Origin: CALODP01 sp942492055
Lineage (GTDB): Bacteria > Bacteroidota > Ignavibacteria > Ignavibacteriales > Melioribacteraceae
Reading direction: 5' to 3'
DNA length: 64,000 bases
NCBI GenBank assembly: GCA_942492055.1
Contig: CALODP010000023.1
Coordinates: 248,001-312,000 of the forward strand
The notes below the pieces were generated by a model. It had not been told where the DNA came from, did no database searches, and was given only the letters and a program-made list of their open reading frames with translations. Position numbers and translations under genes: made by a program. Below, piece by piece: positions 8,880-17,044 of the stretch. How positions within the stretch are numbered: the first letter of the stretch is position 1; each line of letters opens with the position of its first letter.

Positions 8880-8997
8880 GAAGGCTGTCTCGTGGTATTT
8901 TTATCAAATCTCTCAAATTTTTTTAGTAATCAGTCCTTATTAAAGCTTCCTGATTACAAAGTAAATTTTCCGATAAAAATATCAGAGAACAGCCTTC
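8880..8997. promoter_or_regulatory. 118-nt foldback (long imperfect inverted repeat)
   Basis: Between two minus-strand genes, GAAGGCTGT (8880-8888) pairs with ACAGCCTTC (8989-8997). GGTATTTTTATC (8895-8906) nearly matches GATAAAAATATC (8972-8983), and AGTAATCAG (8925-8933) pairs with CTGATTAC (8950-8957). The arms continue almost to the centre. It may be a large transcription terminator for the dehydrogenase gene, a cis-regulatory leader for the cstA-type gene, or a small mobile palindromic element. No poly-T tail marks it as a simple terminator. Confidence 0.6.
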
Positions 8998-9005
8998 ACA
9001 TAAAT

Positions 9006-10184
9006 CTATAGCTTAGAAATAATAGCGTCTGTCATTTCCTGAGTTGTACAAGCTCCTTGTTCGAAAACTTTTGCTGAACCTCGTAATTTCATCATATCAT
9101 ATGTTTTTACTTTTCCTTCTTCTATAACATCGGCGATAGCTTTTCTTATTTTGTCAGCTTTATCTATTTCTCCTATATGATCAAGCATCATACACGCGCT
9201 TAAGATCATAGCTATAGGATTGACGATAGAAGGTTTTAATTCTTCATATTTAGGTGCGGAACCATGGGTAGGCTCGAATACGGAAACATCATCTCCTAAA
9301 TTAGCGCTACAAGCAAATCCTAATCCGCCTACTAATCCGGCAAACCCGTCAGAGATTATATCCCCGAACATATTTTCCGATACCAACACTCCATATGTTT
9401 CAGGGTTCTTAGTTAACCACATCATTTGGGCGTCGATATTTGTATCCCAAAGTGAAATTTCAGGATAGTCTTTCGATATTTCTTGAGCTGTCTTAACCAT
9501 CATTCCTGATGTTTCTCTCAAGACATTTGGTTTTTCACAAACTGTTACACTCTTGTAACCATACTTTTTAGCGTACTCAAAAGCCGCTTTCATAATTCTT
9601 CTACATCCTTCGCGGGAAACAATTCGTGTGGATATAGCTAAGTCTTCGCTTTCCACATGAGCGAATTTTTTCATCTTAGGATGTGTTTCCAAAGCGTCTC
9701 TAACTTGTTTCGGTGGGTTTGTCCATTCTACGCCCCCATACATTCCCTCTGTGTTCTGACGAAATATTACTGCGTCTACCAAAGGTTCCTCGAAACCGTT
9801 CTTTCCGTCTTGTCTTACGAAATTTAAAGGATTGCCCTTAAAAGCTCTACACGGACGAATACAAACATCTAAGTTAAAGTGTTGTCTTAATCCGACGATC
9901 GGGCTAAAATAAACATATCCCTTGTCTTGCAACTCAGATGCTAATTCTTTTGCCGCTTCGTCTTTTGGTTTACTGGTAATTGCCCCGAAAAGTCCGATCT
10001 TGTGTTTCTCTAATAAATCAATTGTTCTCTGAGGTAACGCGTTACCTTCTTTTTGCCAAAATTCCCATCCAATGTCTCCATGAACATAATTTGCTTCAAA
10101 TCCTACAGCTTCCAATACTCTTATTGCTTCGGGTAAGACGGTTTTACCAATTCCGTCTCCTGGCATTGCTACGATTGTTCTCAT
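9006..10184 (-). CDS. Isocitrate/homoisocitrate dehydrogenase-family enzyme
   Basis: This is a beta-decarboxylating dehydrogenase of 392 residues from the preferred start. It has the N-terminal PGDGIGKTVLPEA, a substrate loop SPIVGLRQHFNLDVCIRP, FRQNTEGMYGGVEW, the lysine-containing CEKPNVLRETSG, the metal-Asp region MFGDIISDGFAGL and the adenine-site FEPTHGSAPKY. Operon context with a Lys4-like homoaconitase suggests oxidation of homoisocitrate to 2-oxoadipate, but isocitrate cannot be excluded from sequence alone. An upstream in-frame ATG at 10229 has no ribosome site. ATG 10184 follows AAGGA at good spacing and matches the family N-terminus. This is the first gene of the minus-strand operon. 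Confidence 0.78.
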   Translation of the reverse strand: MRTIVAMPGDGIGKTVLPEAIRVLEAVGFEANYVHGDIGWEFWQKEGNALPQRTIDLLEKHKIGLFGAITSKPKDEAAKELASELQDKGYVYFSPIVGLRQHFNLDVCIRPCRAFKGNPLNFVRQDGKNGFEEPLVDAVIFRQNTEGMYGGVEWTNPPKQVRDALETHPKMKKFAHVESEDLAISTRIVSREGCRRIMKAAFEYAKKYGYKSVTVCEKPNVLRETSGMMVKTAQEISKDYPEISLWDTNIDAQMMWLTKNPETYGVLVSENMFGDIISDGFAGLVGGLGFACSANLGDDVSVFEPTHGSAPKYEELKPSIVNPIAMILSACMMLDHIGEIDKADKIRKAIADVIEEGKVKTYDMMKLRGSAKVFEQGACTTQEMTDAIISKL

Positions 10185-10229
10185 AGGTATGTTTTCCTTG
10201 ATTTTTGATGGTGTAAAATCGGATTGCAT

Positions 10230-10589
10230 AAATTAGAGAGTTGACCATTAGAATGCAAGGAAAACCGTCAACGATAATGTTGATATTTACGGATTTATTT
10301 CCTATTTGTACGTAAAAACAGATTAAACAATATGAAATTAGTACTAATCGGGAATAGGCTTGATTTCATTGGTCGAAAAGGGAATTGCTACGCTATAATA
10401 AGGATGACTGAATTGCATAAAAATTGTCGGTTCTTTTGGTGAGTATTACTGTCAACTCAAGCCCCAAAATCCAGCGATAACTATGTGATTTGTGAGTGAA
10501 GTATGCCGCTTGATTTCAATGTAAAATAACTACCATCTTTATTTTGTGTAGCGGAAGTAAGTAGATAATAAAGAATGATTAAACTCTAT
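10230..10589. other. Intergenic region without recognised gene
   Basis: This stretch separates the start of the minus-strand lysine-type operon from the end of the next minus-strand gene. It must hold the operon promoter, but no confident -35/-10 pair was identified. No conserved ORF or RNA gene was seen. Confidence 0.5.
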
Positions 10590-10593
10590 GAAA

Positions 10594-10621
10594 AAGTCGC
10601 TTCGATTTCTCTCAGCGACTT
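10594..10621 (-). terminator. Rho-independent terminator of the TPR/transglutaminase gene
   Basis: On the minus strand an 8-bp perfect stem AAGTCGCT / AGCGACTT with a 12-nt loop is followed by TTTTT, about 100 nt after the stop codon of the 1250-residue protein gene. Confidence 0.75.
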
Positions 10622-10720
10622 AACTATTTTGCCTACGACTGAAACTCAAAGTCAGTACTATTTAGAAACAAAATTTCCATAATGAAATCCGGCTTAATAT
10701 ATCTAAAAGGATTCTTCCTT

Positions 10721-13700
10721 TTAGTTTTGTTGAATTACAATCTGCTGACTGTCTGCTTTTAGAACTTTTTCATAATAAGCCTTGAAATTAGAATATTTTT
10801 CCACCGGAACAATATTATTCTTATAATTAATTTTTCTGATGATCTCAATTTTGTTTCCGTCCGATTTCGATTCCAGCGAATAATCGAATATTTCATCCTC
10901 CATCTTCGAATTTTGTGGAATCGATAGAATGGAATATCCCTTAGGAATCTCACAATTTAATGTATCTGTTCTACTATCAAAATATCTCGGATAACAATAG
11001 GGAGTTGTTCTTTCTTTATATGATAATCCTTCTCTACTACTGAACTTAAATAACCAAGGTAATTGAATTAGCTTCATATTTCCTGCGTCAATCGAATAGT
11101 TTTTCAATTTGAGCTTATATAAATAATGGCTTGTATCCGAAAGTTCGTTGAAATTGTCATGACCGAATTCTAGCAATTCAAAATTACTATAATCGTCCGA
11201 TAAGCTTTCGGTTAGTTCTTTTAATTTTTCTTCTTCTCCTTTGAATCTGTAGTTAATTCTCATTCCTGCTGTAATTGCGCCGGTTCTTTTTGTCTTTATC
11301 TCCAGATTCGCGGAATTGTCAGTAAATAAAGTCATTTCATATTTTCTGGTTCCATTCGACAAAAGAAAATCTTCTTTCTTAATTCTGAAAGTGCTATTTG
11401 TCGTATCCGAAATTAGCAAGGAGAGAGCATTAATATCCGGATCAGGAATTGTATTAAACGGGAAATCTCTCGCTGTCATATCCATATATTTATATTTTCC
11501 CGTCGAAGTTTTAACTCCTACTATTACGTGATTAAAATCCGGTGAGGGGAGAGTAGTCATTTTGAAAAGATTATCATCTGTTTGTACAAGAACATATTCT
11601 CCTTTTATTCCTATCTCTTTCAACATGGCAATAGCTAATGTCGCCATATCTTTGCAATCCCCGATTTTCGTCGATAAAACCTTCTGAGCCTTTTGAGGAA
11701 TTTGGCCCGATTGACGGAAGCTTACACTACTGTAAGTTATGTTTTCGGTAACATATGTATATATAATTTCGATCTTTTCTTCTTCGCTTAAGTTTTCTTT
11801 TCCCGAGAAGAGATCTTTAACTACACTCTTTATTTCATGAGTTACTTTTGGCTTTGAGAACGATATATCTTTGTACCATTTGGCAAGATAATTCCAATTC
11901 TTTATTGAGGAGACTTCCAAATGTTTCGACAGATAGAAAAGTTCCGGCATTCCATATTCAGATTTTATTGCCGGTAAATCTTTCATCTCCCAATGCAGGT
12001 AAGTATTATTTCCCAACTCCGATTTTTCCGGTTTTATATCAATGTTTCTTGTTGAGTAATCAAATTCGAAATCCTTTGGAGATATTATTCCATAGCGCGA
12101 TAACTGTACAGGATAGTAATCATCAAATTCGTAATTGTCCCAAAAATGTCGTGCCAGAGATCCAGCATACATATTTCTAATTTTATATTTTATATGAATG
12201 CAATCATTAGGATCGAGTGACTTAAAGACTAATTCTCCTCCGTTAATATCCGCCTGTATCTCAGATCCGTCCTCTTTTATCACAATAGCTTTATCTATTA
12301 CCAATTCCTGATATAATCTGTTATTAGGTATATAATACTGAGTGAAAGATTCTATTCCGTTCTTATTAAATACTTTTATCAAAATATCATTTCTCTCTTC
12401 GGATGCACCTCCTGAAAAGATAATATTTCTTTTATCTTTCAAGATATATATTGCGTCATCCTCCGGATAAGTTTTCTGCTGGGGCGCTTTTTTTATTAGA
12501 TCCGCAATTATATTTTCTTGATGGTCATTAAAGTTTTCTGATGCTCCTAAAAGTTCTTTCCTCTTATCGCGGGAAATAAAGTCTGTAGGTTTATATAACA
12601 AAGCTCTATCGTAATATTTTATCCCCGACTCGGTTTTTCCCTTAGCCTTGAAAATATCCCCTAAAAGGGAATAATAAGTACTAATGAAAGGGGCAATTTC
12701 CATTCCTTTGTTCAAATATTCCTCAGCTTTATCATAGTTTTGCGTAGCGAAGAATTGTTTCGCCAACTGATAATAAACTCCCGCAGCCGGAGGATCATTC
12801 TCGATAATATCCAAAAGAATAGATTCCCACTTATTAATATCTCCGCTCTGTAAATAGATTGACGCGATAATAAAATTAACATCATCCATATTGTTTTTTG
12901 AGGCATAGGTCTCTAAAATTTCCATAGCTTTCTTGAAGTCTTTTACACCGGAAGCATAAACAATCGCGCATGTCGAAGCAATATCAGCGTTGTAAGGATA
13001 TTTCTTAAGCGCCGTTTCCATCGATTCCATGATCTTTTGTCCGTCTTGCTTCAAGGCAGCTATTTGAAACTCGAACAAACATTTCATAGGACTATCAATT
13101 ACTACTTTAGAGTAATTATTATATAATTTCTCCGCGGCAATTACATTTTTCTGTAAGATTTTATCCGAAAGCAGTTTTTCCATTACTTTAGGAATAGAAT
13201 CGTCAATAGAATTGATCTTTTCCATCAAACTGTTGTATTCGTCTGTTTTCTTCTCGGTAAGATAGGTCTGGCACAATTTTAACATAAAAAGAGTATTATT
13301 AGAAAACTTATCCAATCCTTTTAGTAATAATTCCTCACTCTTTTCATCTTGCCCGTTATGAGAATATATTTCGGAAAGGAATATATAATTTTCCGGATGA
13401 TCTGGATTTGAGGCAATCAGATCTTCGAAATATTTCTCGAATGGAAGCTGAATTCTCTTATAAGTCGGAGAAAACGATTTGTTGTAATCCTGTTCCGCGG
13501 AATCATATTTAAGATCGTCGAAACTCTTTCCGGCCGGGTCGGTAATTCGGGCAAGGAAATTAATGTTGAAAATCTCGCTGCAAGAAACTTTTACGAGAAT
13601 TCTATTCCATCCTTTCGCTAATTCCGTTTCTATAATGTATGTATCAATCCCGTTATTGCTCTCTTCTCTAACGGAGATCACAAGATGATCATTTAGAAAA

Positions 13701-14473
13701 GCTTTTAATGATCCTGAGGTTCCGATTCTTAATTGAACCTTCCTTTGTTCCGGTGACCAGACAAAACTATTGGCAAAATATGAAGAGTAGTAAGAAGAGA
13801 AATATCTTGTATAATCTATCCACTTATCATTTCTTATCTCTTTCAAAGTGAACCATTTTACCGGAATCCCGTCTTTACCGGGATATTCGGCGTCAAATCT
13901 GAATTCAGTCTCCGGAGGGAAAACTTTGTCGAATCCTGAGCCCGAAATGTTTTCGAAAGGGCCAATTACATTCCATTGCTCAATGGAATTGTACGTAGAG
14001 TAATATTCTTTCGATCTTTCCGGCTCTTTGTTTAATTGATAAGCGATTCCCAGAAATTCCGCCAATTCAGGAGCTATATATCCGTTCGATTTGTATTTCT
14101 CATACATTTTCTCTACAAATTCAATCGATTCGTTGGCGGGGTAGATCATTCTGTTTTTAAATATACCAGAGAGGAGATGAGAAGCTATATAATAAGGAGC
14201 GTCATCTGTTAGTTCCATAGCTTCTTCGAATTGCTCGAAAGCTTCCTTGTTTTTTCCCATCTCTTCGTAAAGAAAAAATAAGCCGAGTCTTCCGCGCAAT
14301 TCCGTATCACTATTTTCAATTGCTTGCTCAAATAATACTTTGGCTTCCTCTTTTTTCCCTTCTCCTATTTTCTTCCATGCTTCATCCGCCGGAGTTTGCG
14401 AAAATGCAAAAATCGGTAGGAAATAGAATAGAGTTGTAAAAAGCATCGTCGTACGAATATAAATTTGTTTCAT
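10721..14473 (-). CDS. Secreted TPR, DUF3857 and transglutaminase-like protein
   Basis: The 1250-residue protein starts with a signal peptide (hydrophobic segment ending in FAFSQ). Multiple tetratricopeptide repeats occupy roughly residues 28-130 and 350-650, with a beta-rich insert between. A DUF3857-like beta region follows around 690-860. A transglutaminase-core domain spans ~900-1060, with Cys in KIGDCKDMATLA, His in DFNHVIVGVK and Asp in YMDMTARD, giving an intact Cys-His-Asp triad. A C-terminal beta domain ends the chain. Proteins of this architecture are frequent and poorly understood in Bacteroidota; they are periplasmic or surface proteins that may cleave or crosslink peptides. The gene is monocistronic, flanked by non-coding stretches on both sides. 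Confidence 0.82.
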   Translation of the reverse strand: MKQIYIRTTMLFTTLFYFLPIFAFSQTPADEAWKKIGEGKKEEAKVLFEQAIENSDTELRGRLGLFFLYEEMGKNKEAFEQFEEAMELTDDAPYYIASHLLSGIFKNRMIYPANESIEFVEKMYEKYKSNGYIAPELAEFLGIAYQLNKEPERSKEYYSTYNSIEQWNVIGPFENISGSGFDKVFPPETEFRFDAEYPGKDGIPVKWFTLKEIRNDKWIDYTRYFSSYYSSYFANSFVWSPEQRKVQLRIGTSGSLKAFLNDHLVISVREESNNGIDTYIIETELAKGWNRILVKVSCSEIFNINFLARITDPAGKSFDDLKYDSAEQDYNKSFSPTYKRIQLPFEKYFEDLIASNPDHPENYIFLSEIYSHNGQDEKSEELLLKGLDKFSNNTLFMLKLCQTYLTEKKTDEYNSLMEKINSIDDSIPKVMEKLLSDKILQKNVIAAEKLYNNYSKVVIDSPMKCLFEFQIAALKQDGQKIMESMETALKKYPYNADIASTCAIVYASGVKDFKKAMEILETYASKNNMDDVNFIIASIYLQSGDINKWESILLDIIENDPPAAGVYYQLAKQFFATQNYDKAEEYLNKGMEIAPFISTYYSLLGDIFKAKGKTESGIKYYDRALLYKPTDFISRDKRKELLGASENFNDHQENIIADLIKKAPQQKTYPEDDAIYILKDKRNIIFSGGASEERNDILIKVFNKNGIESFTQYYIPNNRLYQELVIDKAIVIKEDGSEIQADINGGELVFKSLDPNDCIHIKYKIRNMYAGSLARHFWDNYEFDDYYPVQLSRYGIISPKDFEFDYSTRNIDIKPEKSELGNNTYLHWEMKDLPAIKSEYGMPELFYLSKHLEVSSIKNWNYLAKWYKDISFSKPKVTHEIKSVVKDLFSGKENLSEEEKIEIIYTYVTENITYSSVSFRQSGQIPQKAQKVLSTKIGDCKDMATLAIAMLKEIGIKGEYVLVQTDDNLFKMTTLPSPDFNHVIVGVKTSTGKYKYMDMTARDFPFNTIPDPDINALSLLISDTTNSTFRIKKEDFLLSNGTRKYEMTLFTDNSANLEIKTKRTGAITAGMRINYRFKGEEEKLKELTESLSDDYSNFELLEFGHDNFNELSDTSHYLYKLKLKNYSIDAGNMKLIQLPWLFKFSSREGLSYKERTTPYCYPRYFDSRTDTLNCEIPKGYSILSIPQNSKMEDEIFDYSLESKSDGNKIEIIRKINYKNNIVPVEKYSNFKAYYEKVLKADSQQIVIQQN

Positions 14474-15279
14474 AATTTCCCTTAAATAATTCGAATAATA
14501 TCAAAATAGAATTATAGCCGACTAATATAATTATAATTTCGTAAAAGTAATATGAAGGAATCTATCCGATTATATATAACAAATAGTATAATAATGATGA
14601 CAAAATTGAGAAGCTCTTTCCGACACCATAATATATATCATAAATAGAATAAGTAACCCGATATCTCAATGATAGAAGCACCTGCCCCAAGCGATGTCTG
14701 GGATTAAGGCCGATTCTTTTCTAATGCAATATTTCAGAAAAAAAACTCATATGAAGAGGGGAGTAGTATGACTAAATAGTATATACCAATTAGATGAATC
14801 ATGTAAGAAAAGGAAGAAATAATGAGTGTTCGGATTAATAGAGAATCAAAAGATTGTCTGAATAAGAAGAGGAATGTTTGGAATAGGAGATATTATAAGA
14901 AAATAGAATATCGAATGAGCGGAATAAGAGAATAATGATAAAATAAGAATGTAGAAAGATCAAAATAAGAGAGTAATGGGGAATAAGGAGATAATATATA
15001 TAGAAAATGAGTGAGTTTTACAAAATGAGGGAAATAGATATAGAATAGATGTCCTAATAATTTTTATTATGTAAACAAATGAGGTTTTTGTCGGAATTGT
15101 TTTATAATTAGTGAGAGAGGAGGGGAATTGTTCATATTTTTTGATAAAGCGCTGTTTAGAATTATTCTTGTTAAAGTCAACAAAATATTAAAAATATTTA
15201 ATTTGCTTTCTTTTTTGTATATATGACACCATCTTTTGACTATTGTAAATATTGTATTAATTAAAAGGATCTGAGAGAT
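14474..15279. other. Long intergenic region, strongly C-poor on the plus strand
   Basis: About 800 nt without a supported gene. From ~14800 to ~15055 the plus strand is almost devoid of C (about seven in 250 nt) and is rich in A and G. Loose repeats of AATAAGA-, AATAGGA- and GGAATA-type words occur. The right part must contain the promoter of the chitinase gene and the left part that of the minus-strand TPR gene. No tRNA or hairpin was recognised. Confidence 0.5.
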
Positions 15280-16893
15280 ATGAAAAAGTTTACGTTTCTG
15301 CTCGTATTGCTGATTTCTTCCACTTTGATGTACGGGAAGATCGCTGTAGGTTATTATTATGCCAATTATACCGCTTATCCCCATACGGCAATCGATTATG
15401 AAAAATTAACCCATATAGCCCACGCTTTTATTACCACAGACTCCAATGGGAATCTGCGATGGGATAGTTGGTTTCCCTATCCGGCCTTAATTACCGAAGC
15501 CCATAAACATAATGTGAAAATAATTGTAGCGTTAGGAGGATTTGGAAATTGCGCCGGTTTTTCCGGAATGGTTGCTTCGGAAGAAAACAGAGACAATTTT
15601 ATCGATAATATAGTGAAGTTTTGTAAGGATAATGGATACGATGGAATAGATCTCGATTGGGAGTATCCCAAAAGCGCCGATAAAGCAAATTTCGCGCTAT
15701 TAGTCAGCGAATTACGAAAAGAATTCACCGTGCAAGGTTTGGAGATTATTAGCGCGGCGTTACCTTCCTCAGATTGGAATGATGGGTACGATATTGCCAA
15801 ATTAAAGAATGATCTCGATTGGTTCGGTATTATGACGTACGATTTTACAGGACCTTGGGAAAAGAATTCCGGACATAACTCGCCGTTGTATAAAAATCCG
15901 AAACAATATGGTTCGGCTGATGAAAGTTTGAGATATTACCTTAATAAAGGTGTACCGAAGGAGAAGCTTTGCATAGGGATGGCATTCTACGGATATTCGT
16001 TTGACGCTTCAGGACCTTTCGTTTCGGGGAAAAACGGGAAATCTATTTCTTATGTAAACGCCAATAAACTTAAAAACAACGGATACGAATATCATTGGGA
16101 CGAATATTCCAAGGTGCCATTTTTGCAAAACAACTCGCATACAAAGTTTGTCTCTTATGATGATACGAACTCTATAAAGCTAAAATGTGAGTATGTACAT
16201 AAAAATCAGCTGGGTGGAGCGATAATCTGGAAAATAGGATTCGATTACGCGAACGGAGAGAATCCTTTGTTAAATACCGTTAAGAAATATCTCTACGAGG
16301 CTCCGAGCTCCGCTCCGGGGGTAATAACTCTTAGTTTGCCGGCTAATAACGGTGTAATCGATTCGAATTATTATCAATTGGAATGGAACCCTGCCGGAGA
16401 GGCTACTTCTTATTCATTGGAAGTATCCAAAGAGGAAAGCTTCGGGACAAAGGTTGTAAGTAAATCAGGATTAACATATCCGGCTTATTCTTACTCAAAG
16501 TTTGAGGATGGCGCTACATACTACTGGAGAGTAAAAGGGAAAAATCTTGTCGGCGAAGGGGAATGGTCCGAGGTGAGAAGCTTCAAAACAAAATTTGCTA
16601 CCGGTGTGGAAGAGATAAGCGATCTTATTCCCGGAGATTATAAGGTAGCTAATTATCCGAATCCTTTTAATCCCGTTACCAAAATAAGATACGCAATACC
16701 GGAAAAAGGATTAGTAACCTTAGCGGTATATAATATATTGGGGCAGAAAGTTGCCGATTTATTGAATAAAGAATTATCCGCCGGTACTTACGAAACAGAT
16801 TTTAACGGAAGTAATCTTAGCAGCGGAACTTATATCTGTATCCTTAATTCTAACGGATATACTAAAACTACGAAACTCCTATTGATAAAATAG
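15280..16893 (+). CDS. Secreted GH18 chitinase with type IX sorting domain
   Basis: The 537-residue exoenzyme begins with a signal peptide (residues 1-19, ending LMYG). A glycoside hydrolase family 18 TIM barrel occupies ~20-340, with the catalytic DGIDLDWE motif at residues 121-128, so Glu128 is the acid/base. Typical GH18 MTYDF and IIWKIGFDY segments follow. A fibronectin type III-like domain (~350-440) precedes a C-terminal ~80-residue Por/type IX sorting domain beginning NYPNPFNP and ending TTKLLLIK. It should hydrolyse chitin or related beta-1,4-GlcNAc polymers outside the cell. The ATG follows GGATCTGAGAG. A terminator stands 26 nt after the stop, so it appears monocistronic. Confidence 0.93.
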   Translation: MKKFTFLLVLLISSTLMYGKIAVGYYYANYTAYPHTAIDYEKLTHIAHAFITTDSNGNLRWDSWFPYPALITEAHKHNVKIIVALGGFGNCAGFSGMVASEENRDNFIDNIVKFCKDNGYDGIDLDWEYPKSADKANFALLVSELRKEFTVQGLEIISAALPSSDWNDGYDIAKLKNDLDWFGIMTYDFTGPWEKNSGHNSPLYKNPKQYGSADESLRYYLNKGVPKEKLCIGMAFYGYSFDASGPFVSGKNGKSISYVNANKLKNNGYEYHWDEYSKVPFLQNNSHTKFVSYDDTNSIKLKCEYVHKNQLGGAIIWKIGFDYANGENPLLNTVKKYLYEAPSSAPGVITLSLPANNGVIDSNYYQLEWNPAGEATSYSLEVSKEESFGTKVVSKSGLTYPAYSYSKFEDGATYYWRVKGKNLVGEGEWSEVRSFKTKFATGVEEISDLIPGDYKVANYPNPFNPVTKIRYAIPEKGLVTLAVYNILGQKVADLLNKELSAGTYETDFNGSNLSSGTYICILNSNGYTKTTKLLLIK

Positions 16894-16918
16894 AGTGTTG
16901 AGAAAGGTATCATTACTA

Positions 16919-16952
16919 AAGCCTCTGAGAGAATGTCTTAGGGGCTTTTTTT
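16919..16952 (+). terminator. Rho-independent terminator after the chitinase gene
   Basis: The stem AAGCCTCTGAG / CTTAGGGGCTT (two non-Watson-Crick pairs) is followed by a run of eight T. Confidence 0.85.
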
Positions 16953-17044
16953 ATGCGTAATAAAAAAGATTATGGTTGATCAATAGTAAAAATAACTTTA
17001 AGTTCAATGTCAAGTTGTTAACATTGAGAAAATCAGACATAACT

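Noticed and set aside
8840..9005. Lysine riboswitch before the cstA-type gene
   Set aside because: The spacer folds into a simple long hairpin and lacks the conserved multi-helix lysine-riboswitch core.
9006..10229. Longer start for the isocitrate-type dehydrogenase (10229)
   Set aside because: No ribosome site stands before 10229, while ATG 10184 has AAGGA and fits the family N-terminus.
14640..14740. tRNA-like stretch near CCTGCCCCAAGC
   Set aside because: No T-loop (GTTCGAnTC) or acceptor-stem pairing could be assembled.
15067..15384. 105-codon minus-strand ORF overlapping the chitinase start
   Set aside because: It is low-complexity and hydrophobic, has no family resemblance, and overlaps a clear signal-peptide-encoding start on the other strand.
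16976..17044. TTG start for the KAP gene
   Set aside because: It directly follows the chitinase terminator, lacks a ribosome site and adds a 23-residue basic leader not seen in the family.
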